Shown: positions 1-6,115, numbered from the stretch's first letter. The stretch: DNA of 9,123 nucleotides from Flavipsychrobacter stenotrophus (GCA_947371715.1 CANBQQ010000097.1:1-9123); one strand, 5' to 3'. The notes: generated by a model from the letters alone, not told the origin. Translations and numbers: made by a program.

Positions 1-213
1 GTGGCAGAAAGTGGCAGTATGTAGCAGTTTGTTAAAATAGGCTGAAACGCCAACCCACAAAGCACTTCACCCCATATCCCTCAAACAAAACTGCCACTTT
101 TACGAAAAACTGCCACTTTTCAAAAAACATACCCTGAAACTGGTCGAAGCGTCTCGCTTCGTCCTAAGGCATGCAAGTGTCCGCTTGCGGAAAAAAGTAG
201 CAGCGTGTGGCAG
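1..213. repeat. GTGGCAG heptamer family, helically phased
   Basis: GT(G/A)GCAG occurs in direct orientation at 1-7, 11-17, 21-27, 197-203 and 207-213. The inverse, CTGCCAC, occurs at 91-97 and 110-116. Copies within each direct cluster are exactly 10 bp apart, one helical turn. The two inverse copies are 19 bp apart and lie in a 15-bp exact repeat, AAAACTGCCACTTTT, at 87-101 and 106-120. The same-face spacing resembles iterons or clustered protein-binding sites. The inverse copies would also let the left part fold back on itself. I cannot assign a function; remnants of a mobile element end are an alternative. Confidence 0.6.
145..190. repeat. Tandem hairpins, REP-like cluster A
   Basis: CGAAGCG (145-151) pairs perfectly with CGCTTCG (155-161) across a 3-base loop. 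It is followed by CCGC (181-184) with GCGG (187-190), or alternatively GCAAG (173-177) with CTTGC (184-188), which are mutually exclusive folds. These GC-rich hairpins sit in an otherwise AT-rich, non-coding stretch, with no T-run typical of an intrinsic terminator. They look like a dispersed REP-type palindrome unit, but copy number elsewhere in the genome cannot be seen here. Confidence 0.45.
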
Positions 214-230
214 GGAATGTCACTCAAAAA

Positions 231-303
231 TCGGGCATGATCGGGCATTGACAGAAAATACAAATAATTGACTATCAATAAAATAAACTGTTTCAATGCC
301 CGA
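231..303. repeat. TCGGGCAT octamers, direct and inverted
   Basis: TCGGGCAT occurs at 231-238 and again exactly 10 bp later at 241-248. The 10-base TCGGGCATTG at 241-250 is matched by its perfect reverse complement CAATGCCCGA at 294-303, 43 bases away. A second arm pair, AGAAAATA (253-260) and TATTTTCT (about 312-319), lies in the same orientation. A one-mismatch direct copy, TCAGGCAT, is at 321-328. The layout of phased direct copies plus a distal inverted copy repeats the arrangement of the GTGGCAG family to its left. Confidence 0.5.
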
Positions 304-333
304 CTTGTTTTTATTTTCTATCAGGCATCCACT

Positions 334-390
334 GTCGCGAGAGTTAGCGCAGCGCTCTCGTGACGACTAGTTTGACGGGTCTCTGACCCG
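334..390. repeat. Tandem hairpins, REP-like cluster B
   Basis: GTCGCGAGAG (334-343) pairs with CTCTCGTGAC (355-364), ten pairs with a single G-T wobble, around an 11-base loop that itself contains AGCGC/GCGCT complementarity. Eleven bases later CGGGTC (376-381) pairs with GACCCG (385-390) over a 3-base loop. As in cluster A, a strong hairpin is followed shortly by a second compact one. There is no T-run after them, so they are unlikely to be simple terminators. A REP/RAYT-type palindromic unit is the best guess. Confidence 0.45.
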
Positions 391-551
391 AACATACGGC
401 CGGTTCTCTTTCAGAGTGCTAACAAAATGCACTCAAAGAAATACAGATTCGCCAATAGCATATAAGCCTGTTTAACAACGGATCAAGCGGCAATCCTAAT
501 AATTACAATTTTCCTGACAAAATAAATTCCAATTTAATTGACATTTTAACT

Positions 552-559
552 TACCTTAG
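552..559 (+). promoter_or_regulatory. Probable -7 box (TACCTTAG) for the polymerase operon
   Basis: TACCTTAG matches the Bacteroidota -7 consensus TAnnTTTG at all but one of the fixed positions. It ends seven bases before the ATG at 567, implying a very short or absent leader for that start. No good -33 TTTG sits at the usual distance; a TTG at 538-540 is too close. An A/T palindrome (TAAATT 523-528, AATTTA 531-536) lies just upstream and could be an operator. Confidence 0.45.
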
Positions 560-566
560 CAATAAG

Positions 567-1895
567 ATGGCAGTAAATAGTAACTCCATATCGGTAAAAC
601 ACAATTCAATTGTCATGTATGTTGACATGAACAGCTATTTTGCCAGCTGCGAGCAGCAACGCCATCCGCACCTAAGAAATAAGCCTGTAGGTGTACTTAC
701 CTATGATAGTCCAAACGCCAGTGTAATAGCCGCATCAATCGAGGCCAAACGAATGGGCGTAAAAACAGGTATGCGATTGTACGATTGCAAACTGGTATGC
801 CCCGACATTATACCCGTTACTACCCATCCTGCCTGGTACCGGCAGATACATGTAGAGATCATGGGCATCCTACGTACTTACTGCGATGATGTTATAGCCA
901 AGAGTATAGATGAAGCACTGATGAATTTTACCTCTTACCGTTTAGTTTACAACGACTTTACAGAGATAGCGCGCAAGATAAAGGCAGACATCACAGCAAA
1001 GTACGACTACCTGAAATGTTCTATTGGTATAGCGCCCAATGCCTTCCTGGCCAAATTGGCCACCGAATTGCAAAAGCCGGATGGATTAGTAGAGATCACA
1101 CCTGAAAATATTGATAGCCACCTGGCAAAGTTAAAGCTTACAGACCTGCCGGGTATTGCCAGTGCCAATGAACGCAGGCTGCAGATGATCGGAATTAAAT
1201 CGCCATTGGAGATGCGGCATTCATCTGAGGCTTTGTTGCGGAAAGCCTTTGGTGGTATAGTAGGTAACTACTGGCACAAGCGGCTTCACTTTATGGAGGT
1301 CGATATTTACAGTAATCCCTTTAAGACCATGAGTGCAGCCCGCACGCTAAGCAAGCCTATCAGGGAAAGCAAACAGGCTATGGACTCGATGCTTATAGCA
1401 CTGTGCATGAGGTTAGAGCAGCGCATGGTGAAGAACAAAGCGTTTTGCAAAGAGATACACTGCACCGTCAGGTATTTCGATGGCAACAGGTGGGAGGCTA
1501 AAATAAAACTCGCCGACCCTGTTCAGGATGGTATGCACATGCGGCGCTATATTCTTGAAAAGATGACCGACCATGAACGATCGCACCAGATTGCCACGTT
1601 ATTAACCGACAAGGTGCAGAATCTGGGTGTTACAGTACTGAGTTTCGTTGACGAAAAGCTATTGCAATATGGTCTGTTCGACAACCAGATGAAGCAGGAC
1701 GTAGTGCGTAAAGTGATGTATGAGATGAAAGATAAGTACCGGAAGAACATAGTAAGGAAGGGCAGTGAAATATTGGTTCCCGGCATTCTCAAAGATGCAA
1801 TTGGTTTCGGCTCGGTAAAAGACATGAGCCCTGATAGCGACGGCTCGGTTGTCAATAAGTTTATGCTCGAAGAAGATGATGATTACGAAATGTAA
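567..1895 (+). CDS. Y-family translesion DNA polymerase (UmuC/DinB/UvrX-like)
   Basis: This is an error-prone polymerase that inserts nucleotides opposite damaged template bases. The palm carries the metal-binding residues Asp20 (in YVDMNSYFAS) and Asp115-Glu116 (in SIDEA); Phe25 lies at the expected steric gate. Asn22 replaces the second Asp of DinB, as in UmuC. Later landmarks are CSIGIAPNAFLAKLATELQK, then the helix-hairpin-helix-like LPGIAS thumb segment and a little-finger domain. QYGLF at 367-371, followed by a basic segment resembling the UmuC/UvrX tail, looks like a sliding-clamp-binding motif. The acidic C-terminal tail (about 417-442) is not family-typical. At 442 residues it is slightly longer than UmuC. 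Family homology begins near Met17 (ATG at 615), so that codon is an alternative start. It is followed after 12 bases by a radical SAM gene in the same operon. The exact subfamily is unsure. Confidence 0.93.
   Translation: MAVNSNSISVKHNSIVMYVDMNSYFASCEQQRHPHLRNKPVGVLTYDSPNASVIAASIEAKRMGVKTGMRLYDCKLVCPDIIPVTTHPAWYRQIHVEIMGILRTYCDDVIAKSIDEALMNFTSYRLVYNDFTEIARKIKADITAKYDYLKCSIGIAPNAFLAKLATELQKPDGLVEITPENIDSHLAKLKLTDLPGIASANERRLQMIGIKSPLEMRHSSEALLRKAFGGIVGNYWHKRLHFMEVDIYSNPFKTMSAARTLSKPIRESKQAMDSMLIALCMRLEQRMVKNKAFCKEIHCTVRYFDGNRWEAKIKLADPVQDGMHMRRYILEKMTDHERSHQIATLLTDKVQNLGVTVLSFVDEKLLQYGLFDNQMKQDVVRKVMYEMKDKYRKNIVRKGSEILVPGILKDAIGFGSVKDMSPDSDGSVVNKFMLEEDDDYEM
601..613. repeat. Short perfect palindrome inside the 5' end of the polymerase gene
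   Basis: ACAATT and AATTGT flank a single central C. It lies one base before the alternative ATG at 615 and about 50 bases downstream of the -7 box. If translation really starts at 615, this palindrome would lie in the leader and could be an operator. If it starts at 567, it is coding and may be chance. Confidence 0.3.
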
Positions 1896-1907
1896 AAGCA
1901 GTGCACG

Positions 1908-2981
1908 ATGATCAACCAGGAAGCAAACGATAGATTCGAAAAAGGCAGGGGAGCACAGTTCAATCCTAAGAACAGGTTTCTGAAAGGGCAGTATGTGCAG
2001 GAGCATGTAGAGGGCATAGACGACTGGGAGCACGATGAGCGTAAGACACAATATATATATGACGATAGCAAAACGCTTGTCAATAAAGTAACGAGTCCTG
2101 ATGTAGGGATGTTGTACTCTGCCAATCCCTACCAGGGCTGCGAGCACGGCTGTATCTATTGCTACGCCCGCAATTCTCATGAATACTGGGGTTATAGCGC
2201 AGGGCTCGATTTTGAAAGTCGTATAGTGGTAAAGAAAAATGCACCTGCATTGCTGCGTAAGTTCTTTGATAATAAAAACTGGGTGCCTGCGCCTATATCA
2301 TTATCGGGTAATACAGATTGTTATCAGCCCATAGAACGCAAGATGCGCATCACCCGCCAGCTGCTGGAGGTTTGCCTGGAATACCGCAATCCTGTGGGTA
2401 TACTCAGTAAAAATGCCCTGGTGTTGCGCGATATTGACATCATTCAAGACCTGGCAAGGCTCAACCTCGTGAGGGTCTTCTCTTCCATAACCTCGCTCGA
2501 TGAAGACCTGCGTAGGGTACTGGAGCCAAGAACTGCATCTTACCGCAGCAGGCTTAAAGTAGTGGAGACAATTTCCAAAGCGGGTATTCCTGCAGGTATA
2601 ATGAATGCGCCACTGATACCCGGCCTCAATGATATGCATATGCACGATGTGCTGAAGGCCGCCAGTGAGAGTGGTGCTAAATGGGCGGGATATACAGTCG
2701 TCCGGCTCAATGGTGCGGTTGGGCCCATCTTTAAAGATTGGTTGGAAAAAGCCTTCCCCGACCGTGCTGCCAAAGTGTGGCACCAGATCGAGGAATGCCA
2801 CGATGGTAATGTGAACGATAGCCGATGGGGTAACAGGATAGTGGGTGATGGTAAATTTGCAGAATTGATAAAGACCCAGTTCAAGTTATACACCAAAAAA
2901 TATGGTCTTAATGACGCGAAGATGGAATATAATGTGAGTGATTTCAGAAGAGTGAAAAACCAGCAGCTGTCTTTGTTTTGA
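1908..2981 (+). CDS. PA0069/Rv2578c-family radical SAM protein (spore photoproduct lyase-like)
   Basis: This is a radical SAM enzyme of a family related to spore photoproduct lyase; the substrate is not established. The [4Fe-4S]-binding CxxxCxxC is Cys78, Cys82, Cys85 in NPYQGCEHGCIYCYAR. Other family landmarks are GLDFES, SGNTDCYQPIE, LSKNALVLRDIDI, SITSLDEDLRRVLEPR and the GIPAGIMNAPLIPGLND segment. The 357-residue length is normal for the family. The last five residues are QLSLF, which matches the bacterial sliding-clamp-binding motif, suggesting that the enzyme acts on DNA at the replication clamp. Cys138, within TDCYQP, is a candidate thiol near the active site. The start follows the polymerase stop by 12 bases, so the two are almost certainly co-transcribed. 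The DNA-repair role is inferred; family membership is clear. Confidence 0.9.
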   Translation: MINQEANDRFEKGRGAQFNPKNRFLKGQYVQEHVEGIDDWEHDERKTQYIYDDSKTLVNKVTSPDVGMLYSANPYQGCEHGCIYCYARNSHEYWGYSAGLDFESRIVVKKNAPALLRKFFDNKNWVPAPISLSGNTDCYQPIERKMRITRQLLEVCLEYRNPVGILSKNALVLRDIDIIQDLARLNLVRVFSSITSLDEDLRRVLEPRTASYRSRLKVVETISKAGIPAGIMNAPLIPGLNDMHMHDVLKAASESGAKWAGYTVVRLNGAVGPIFKDWLEKAFPDRAAKVWHQIEECHDGNVNDSRWGNRIVGDGKFAELIKTQFKLYTKKYGLNDAKMEYNVSDFRRVKNQQLSLF

Positions 2982-2998
2982 ATTGTCTGAGCAATTTT
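2981..2998 (+). terminator. Weak stem-loop after the radical SAM gene
   Basis: AATTG (2981-2985) pairs with CAATT (2992-2996) over a 6-base loop and is followed by TT. The stem is AT-rich and overlaps the end of the stop codon. It could be a weak terminator closing the polymerase/radical SAM operon before the DUF1330 promoter, but the stem is short. Confidence 0.25.
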
Positions 2999-3002
2999 AT
3001 TT

Positions 3003-3028
3003 AGATAAATTAAGTAAATTTATCTTTC
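3003..3028 (+). promoter_or_regulatory. Promoter of the DUF1330 gene with overlapping palindrome
   Basis: TATCTTTC at 3021-3028 matches TAnnTTTG at all but the last base and ends 12 bases before the ATG at 3041. A perfect 9-bp-arm inverted repeat, AGATAAATT (3003-3011) with AATTTATCT (3017-3025) around a 5-base centre, covers the upstream part of this box. A protein bound there would block the promoter, so the arrangement reads as a repressor operator. The TAAATT/AATTTA core is also found, with a 2-base centre, upstream of the polymerase gene (523-536). AT-rich palindromes arise easily by chance, which limits confidence. Confidence 0.45.
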
Positions 3029-3040
3029 TAAAATTTCACG

Positions 3041-3331
3041 ATGATTTTCATTACACAGCTCATTTACATAGTGGCCGGTAAAGAATCGGTCTTTGATGAA
3101 TTTGAACGCATTGCTATTCCCATCATAGCAAAATACAATGGCCAGCTGATGCTGCGCACCCGCACCGGGCAGGTAATAGAGGCGCATATTGAAGTGCCGT
3201 ACGAGATTCACCTGATAAGTTTTGAATCAGACACAGATTTTGAAGCATTTAAGCATGATGCCGACCGTAAGGCATTTCTGCACCTCAAAGATGAATCGGT
3301 AAGAAGCAGCCTGCTGATAGTGGGTAGGTAA
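3041..3331 (+). CDS. Small DUF1330-like protein
   Basis: This 96-residue protein has the length and pattern of the DUF1330 family, small alpha+beta-barrel proteins of the dimeric ferredoxin-like fold whose biochemical function is not known. Visible features are a first beta strand (MIFITQLIYIVAG), a helix (about 14-30), YNGQLMLRT (family: central yGG.xLar), a strand ending in HLISFES, and a helix with FEAFKHDADRKAF that corresponds to the family's spe..R region, ending in a strand SSLLIVG. There is no signal peptide. It has its own promoter and a possible operator, so it seems independent of the repair operon 59 bases upstream. The family call is by pattern only and could be another ferredoxin-like domain. 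Confidence 0.7.
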   Translation: MIFITQLIYIVAGKESVFDEFERIAIPIIAKYNGQLMLRTRTGQVIEAHIEVPYEIHLISFESDTDFEAFKHDADRKAFLHLKDESVRSSLLIVGR

Positions 3332-3423
3332 GACTGTCTATCAAAAGGTTAAAGTGTACCAAGCCCATGTCTTTTTGACTTTTAACTTACACCGGGCCTG
3401 ATATTTATCTTATTGGGTTAGCC

Positions 3424-3431
3424 TAACTTTG
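3424..3431 (+). promoter_or_regulatory. -7 box (TAACTTTG) of the antiporter gene
   Basis: TAACTTTG is an exact match to TAnnTTTG and ends only five bases before the ATG at 3437, which predicts a leaderless or nearly leaderless mRNA. A clear -33 element is not visible at the usual distance. A small palindrome (GTTAG 3417-3421, CTAAC 3423-3427) overlaps the box. Confidence 0.55.
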
Positions 3432-3436
3432 ACCAT

Positions 3437-5056
3437 ATGCCTACTATTGAGATCATAATATTTCTGTTGGTGGTTCTGGTGGTCTTTTCTGCTATTGTAG
3501 AGCGGTTAAAGATCCCACAGTCCATTATGCTGGTGGTAGCGGGCCTGGTCATCGGTTTCACTCCCCAGCTACCCGATGTAGACTTGAAACCCGACACTGT
3601 ATTTCTTATATTCCTCCCGCCGCTGCTTTTTACAGCTTCCTGGAAATTATCGTGGCATGATGTAAAAGCTGAGAAGAGTTCTGTGATCGCATTATCTACC
3701 GGGTTGGTGTTTTTTACTACTATAGCCATTGCGGCTGTCGCTCATTATTTTATACCGGGTTTTTCCTGGCAGTTAGGGTTCATATTAGGCGCTGTTATTT
3801 CCCCTCCCGATGCTATGGCAGCAACTTCCATTACTAAGGGGCTCAACCTAAACAAGCGGGTGGTAACGATATTGGAAGGGGAAAGTTTGCTTAATGATGC
3901 ATCGGCATTGGTGGCATACAGGTACGCCATTCTCAGCATGGTAACCGGTGGCTTTATCTTCTGGAAGGCCAGCCTGCAATTCATATGGATAGCCAGTGGC
4001 GGGTTGGCCATAGGGGTGTTGATAGGGTGGTTGTTGCTGTGGGCGTTGCGCCGTATCAAAGACAATGTTACCTTGGAAGTAGCCCTTACTTTACTTACTC
4101 CGTATTCGGCCTATCTGCTTGCAGAGCATTTTCATATGTCGGGGGTATTGTCGGTAGTAGCCGCGGGGCTGTTTGTATCGTTCCGTTCACCTGAGGCCTT
4201 CTCTTTTCAAACCCGCATACAGACCAGCTCTTTCTGGAATACTATAGAGTTCCTGCTCAATGGTTTTGTATTCATATTGATAGGTATGCAGTTGCCGGGC
4301 ATTATATCGAATATCGAGAAAAAGTCGCTGTTAGATGCGCTTGGATACGGTTTGTTGATAACCGCCGTAGCCATTGTAGTAAGAATACTGTGGGTTTTTC
4401 CCGGAGCTTATATACCTGTGTGGTTGAGTAAAAAGGGCCTCCGCGATACCCGCAAGATTGACTGGCGCTATGTAACCGTCATCTCCTGGACCGGGATGAG
4501 AGGGGTGGTGTCGCTGGCGGCAGCTTTGGCTATCCCATTGGCGTTGAATAATGGCGATGATTTTCCGCAGCGCAATATGATACTGTTCATAACCTTCTGT
4601 GTGATATTCTTTACACTGGTGGTTCAGGGACTCTCCCTTCCCTTCCTTATAAAACTGCTCAACATTTCTAACGATGACTCACGGCAGGTTGAGGAAGAAA
4701 AGAAGGTGAGAAGAATGCTGGCACTGCAGGTAGTTTCATTTATTGACGGGCAACTGGAAACTAAAGACAATGATGACCGGGTGATAAGAAGATTACGCAA
4801 TAAGTACACAGCCCGTGTAAAGCTGGCAGGTGGCGTACATGCAGCTGTAGAGGGTGCACAGGAAAATCAGACATCAGTTACTGATCTCTACGTGCAATAC
4901 GCCAACGTCCAGAAAGCGCTACTAGACTTTGAGCGAGCGCTTTTGGTAGATATGCATAAAGAAGACGCCGCCAGCAGTACCATCCTCAAAAAGCTACAGG
5001 ATGAACTAGATATTGAAGAGTCGAGGCTGACGGTACAGTTGAATAGGGTGGTGTAG
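3437..5056 (+). CDS. CPA1-family Na+/H+ antiporter
   Basis: This inner-membrane antiporter probably exchanges cytoplasmic Na+ (or K+) for H+ and so serves pH and salt homeostasis. It has about a dozen hydrophobic segments between residues 3 and 405, beginning with 4-21, 28-45 and 54-69. CPA1 signatures are clear: LIFLPPLLF near 57-65, SPPDA with Asp125, GESLLNDAS with the conserved Asn153-Asp154 pair, and WTGMRGVVSLAAALA with Arg355. Residues from about 409 to 539 form a charged cytoplasmic tail, likely helical, with an Asn/Asp-rich start and a Glu/Lys-rich stretch. Total length of 539 is normal for the NhaP/TIGR00831 type. It is probably a single-gene transcription unit. Ion specificity cannot be read from the sequence. 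Confidence 0.93.
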   Translation: MPTIEIIIFLLVVLVVFSAIVERLKIPQSIMLVVAGLVIGFTPQLPDVDLKPDTVFLIFLPPLLFTASWKLSWHDVKAEKSSVIALSTGLVFFTTIAIAAVAHYFIPGFSWQLGFILGAVISPPDAMAATSITKGLNLNKRVVTILEGESLLNDASALVAYRYAILSMVTGGFIFWKASLQFIWIASGGLAIGVLIGWLLLWALRRIKDNVTLEVALTLLTPYSAYLLAEHFHMSGVLSVVAAGLFVSFRSPEAFSFQTRIQTSSFWNTIEFLLNGFVFILIGMQLPGIISNIEKKSLLDALGYGLLITAVAIVVRILWVFPGAYIPVWLSKKGLRDTRKIDWRYVTVISWTGMRGVVSLAAALAIPLALNNGDDFPQRNMILFITFCVIFFTLVVQGLSLPFLIKLLNISNDDSRQVEEEKKVRRMLALQVVSFIDGQLETKDNDDRVIRRLRNKYTARVKLAGGVHAAVEGAQENQTSVTDLYVQYANVQKALLDFERALLVDMHKEDAASSTILKKLQDELDIEESRLTVQLNRVV

Positions 5057-5113
5057 CGTAAGATAGATATATGAAATAGTGAGGGTAGCATATGATAAAA
5101 TGGCTGCAATCTA

Positions 5114-5121
5114 TATCTTTG
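5114..5121 (+). promoter_or_regulatory. -7 box (TATCTTTG) upstream of the tRNA-like fragment and fkbM-type gene
   Basis: TATCTTTG is an exact match to TAnnTTTG. It ends 12 bases before the tRNA-like sequence at 5134, a spacing that would suit a tRNA promoter, and about 55 bases before the methyltransferase ATG, which it may now drive. No TTG -33 box is visible at the expected distance. Confidence 0.5.
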
Positions 5122-5133
5122 TCGGGATTTGAA

Positions 5134-5159
5134 GGGAAGGTGGCTGAATTGGTAAAGGG
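5134..5159 (+). pseudogene. Probable 5' fragment of a tRNA-Leu gene
   Basis: The 21 bases 5134-5154 (GGGAAGGTGGCTGAATTGGT plus A) read like the acceptor 5' strand, U8, D-stem and D-loop of a class II tRNA. Against E. coli tRNA-Leu(CAG) as I recall it, 19 of 21 positions agree. In the bases after the GGTA of the D-loop one D-stem pair fails (G10 against G25), and no anticodon arm, variable arm, T arm or complementary acceptor strand follows; the methyltransferase gene starts at 5177. It therefore cannot make a tRNA. It could be a remnant left by recombination at a tRNA locus, or a chance resemblance in a leader. Confidence 0.45.
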
Positions 5160-5176
5160 TAAGTAAAAACTAAAAA

Positions 5177-6115
5177 ATGAGTATTAAGGAAACCAAAACT
5201 GCATATAAAAACAGCGAGTTAACCAAGTCCGATTTTATCAATAAAATGCATGAATACCATAAGGTATTATTTGACTTTTCAGAAAATTTGGGCAGTACCG
5301 AGATCGCTAAAATAGAGATAGAGGACGGTAATGTTATTTTCACTTCACGTAAAACAGACCTTCATCCCGGTGGTGTAAAGTTTTATGTTGATGTACTCGA
5401 TAAGCGCATCACACCTGTTGATACCTTTAATTTTGATCAATATGAGTTGGAGGATTCTGAGATGCTGTATAAGCTGGTAAGTGATAAAGACGTGATATTT
5501 GATATAGGGGCTAACATAGGGTGGTATTCTAATCATCTATCTAAGAAATTGCCTTCTGCCTCTATTTACTCATTTGAGCCTATACCTGAGACGTATGCCC
5601 AACTGAAGCGGAATACCGAAAATAACAACGCATCCAATATTGTACTGAATAACTTTGCTTTCTCTGATACGATAAGTAAACTCACTTTTTTCTATTCTCC
5701 AACCATTACCGGCGCCTCATCTTCCGTTAATATTACTGAAAACAGCGGCATGGTAAAATTGGAGTGCCAGGCGAACACCATTGACAATTACATGGCAGAG
5801 AACGGTATCGCGCAGCTGGACTTTATAAAGTGTGATGTGGAGGGTGCTGAACTAATGGTTTACAAAGGTGGCAAGGATACTTTTGAAAAGCACAAGCCAA
5901 TAATTTTTACCGAAATGCTGAGGAAGTGGGCGGCAAAATTCAATTACCACCCCAATGACATCATAGCTTTTTTCGTACAGTTTGGCTATAACTGTTACAC
6001 CGCGCATGATGGTAAGTTACGCCCGGTAAAGGAAGTGACTGAAGCAACAATGGAAACAAACTATTTCTTTCTCCACCCTGAAAAACATGCTCAAAAGATC
6101 TTGTCATTGACATGA
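5177..6115 (+). CDS. FkbM-family SAM-dependent methyltransferase
   Basis: This is an O-methyltransferase-like enzyme using S-adenosylmethionine; in this context it probably methylates a sugar hydroxyl on a surface glycan. The SAM-binding motif I is VIFDIGANIGWYS, with Asp109, Gly111 and Gly115. Motif II has the acidic end FEP at 133-135. The family-typical DFIKCDVEGAE has Asp220 and Glu222, and is followed by KPIIFTEM. An N-terminal region of about 100 residues precedes the Rossmann core. There is no signal peptide or membrane segment, so the protein should be cytoplasmic. The start lies after an A-rich stretch (AAAAACTAAAAA), normal for this phylum. It converges on the GT2 gene with a 21-base gap spanned by a hairpin. 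FkbM acceptors are diverse, so the exact substrate is unknown. Confidence 0.88.
   Translation: MSIKETKTAYKNSELTKSDFINKMHEYHKVLFDFSENLGSTEIAKIEIEDGNVIFTSRKTDLHPGGVKFYVDVLDKRITPVDTFNFDQYELEDSEMLYKLVSDKDVIFDIGANIGWYSNHLSKKLPSASIYSFEPIPETYAQLKRNTENNNASNIVLNNFAFSDTISKLTFFYSPTITGASSSVNITENSGMVKLECQANTIDNYMAENGIAQLDFIKCDVEGAELMVYKGGKDTFEKHKPIIFTEMLRKWAAKFNYHPNDIIAFFVQFGYNCYTAHDGKLRPVKEVTEATMETNYFFLHPEKHAQKILSLT

Larger units (their letters stand above)
1..566. other. Gene-free, repeat-rich intergenic region
   Basis: I see no convincing coding sequence on either strand. The region holds a GTGGCAG/CTGCCAC heptamer family (1-213), a TCGGGCAT octamer family (231-303, with a one-mismatch relative at 321-328), two groups of GC-rich hairpins (145-190 and 334-390), a 6-bp stem (GAGTGC 414-419 with GCACTC 429-434), an A/T palindrome (arms 523-528 and 531-536) and a -7-like promoter box at 552-559 serving the polymerase gene. 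It is AT-rich outside the hairpins. What lies to the left of the window is unknown, so some of this could be the 3' flank of another gene or element. Confidence 0.75.

Noticed and set aside
1..213. CRISPR array
   Set aside because: The repeats are only 7-15 bases, irregularly spaced and partly inverted, with no spacers of constant length and no cas gene.
248..280. E. coli-like sigma-70 promoter (TTGACA at 248-253)
   Set aside because: No TATAAT-like element at a good spacing, the phylum does not use this consensus, and no gene follows closely.
538..540. TTG as the -33 box for the polymerase promoter
   Set aside because: Only 11 bases separate it from the -7 box, well short of the spacing usual in Bacteroidota.
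1659..2180. 173-residue open frame on the minus strand
   Set aside because: It lies opposite the polymerase and radical SAM genes, crosses their junction, and has no recognisable domain; a shadow frame.
2301..2801. 166-residue open frame on the minus strand
   Set aside because: Entirely antisense to the radical SAM core, whose frame carries clear motifs.
5134..5176. An intact tRNA gene
   Set aside because: Only the 5' acceptor strand and D arm are visible; no anticodon arm, T arm or matching acceptor strand follows.
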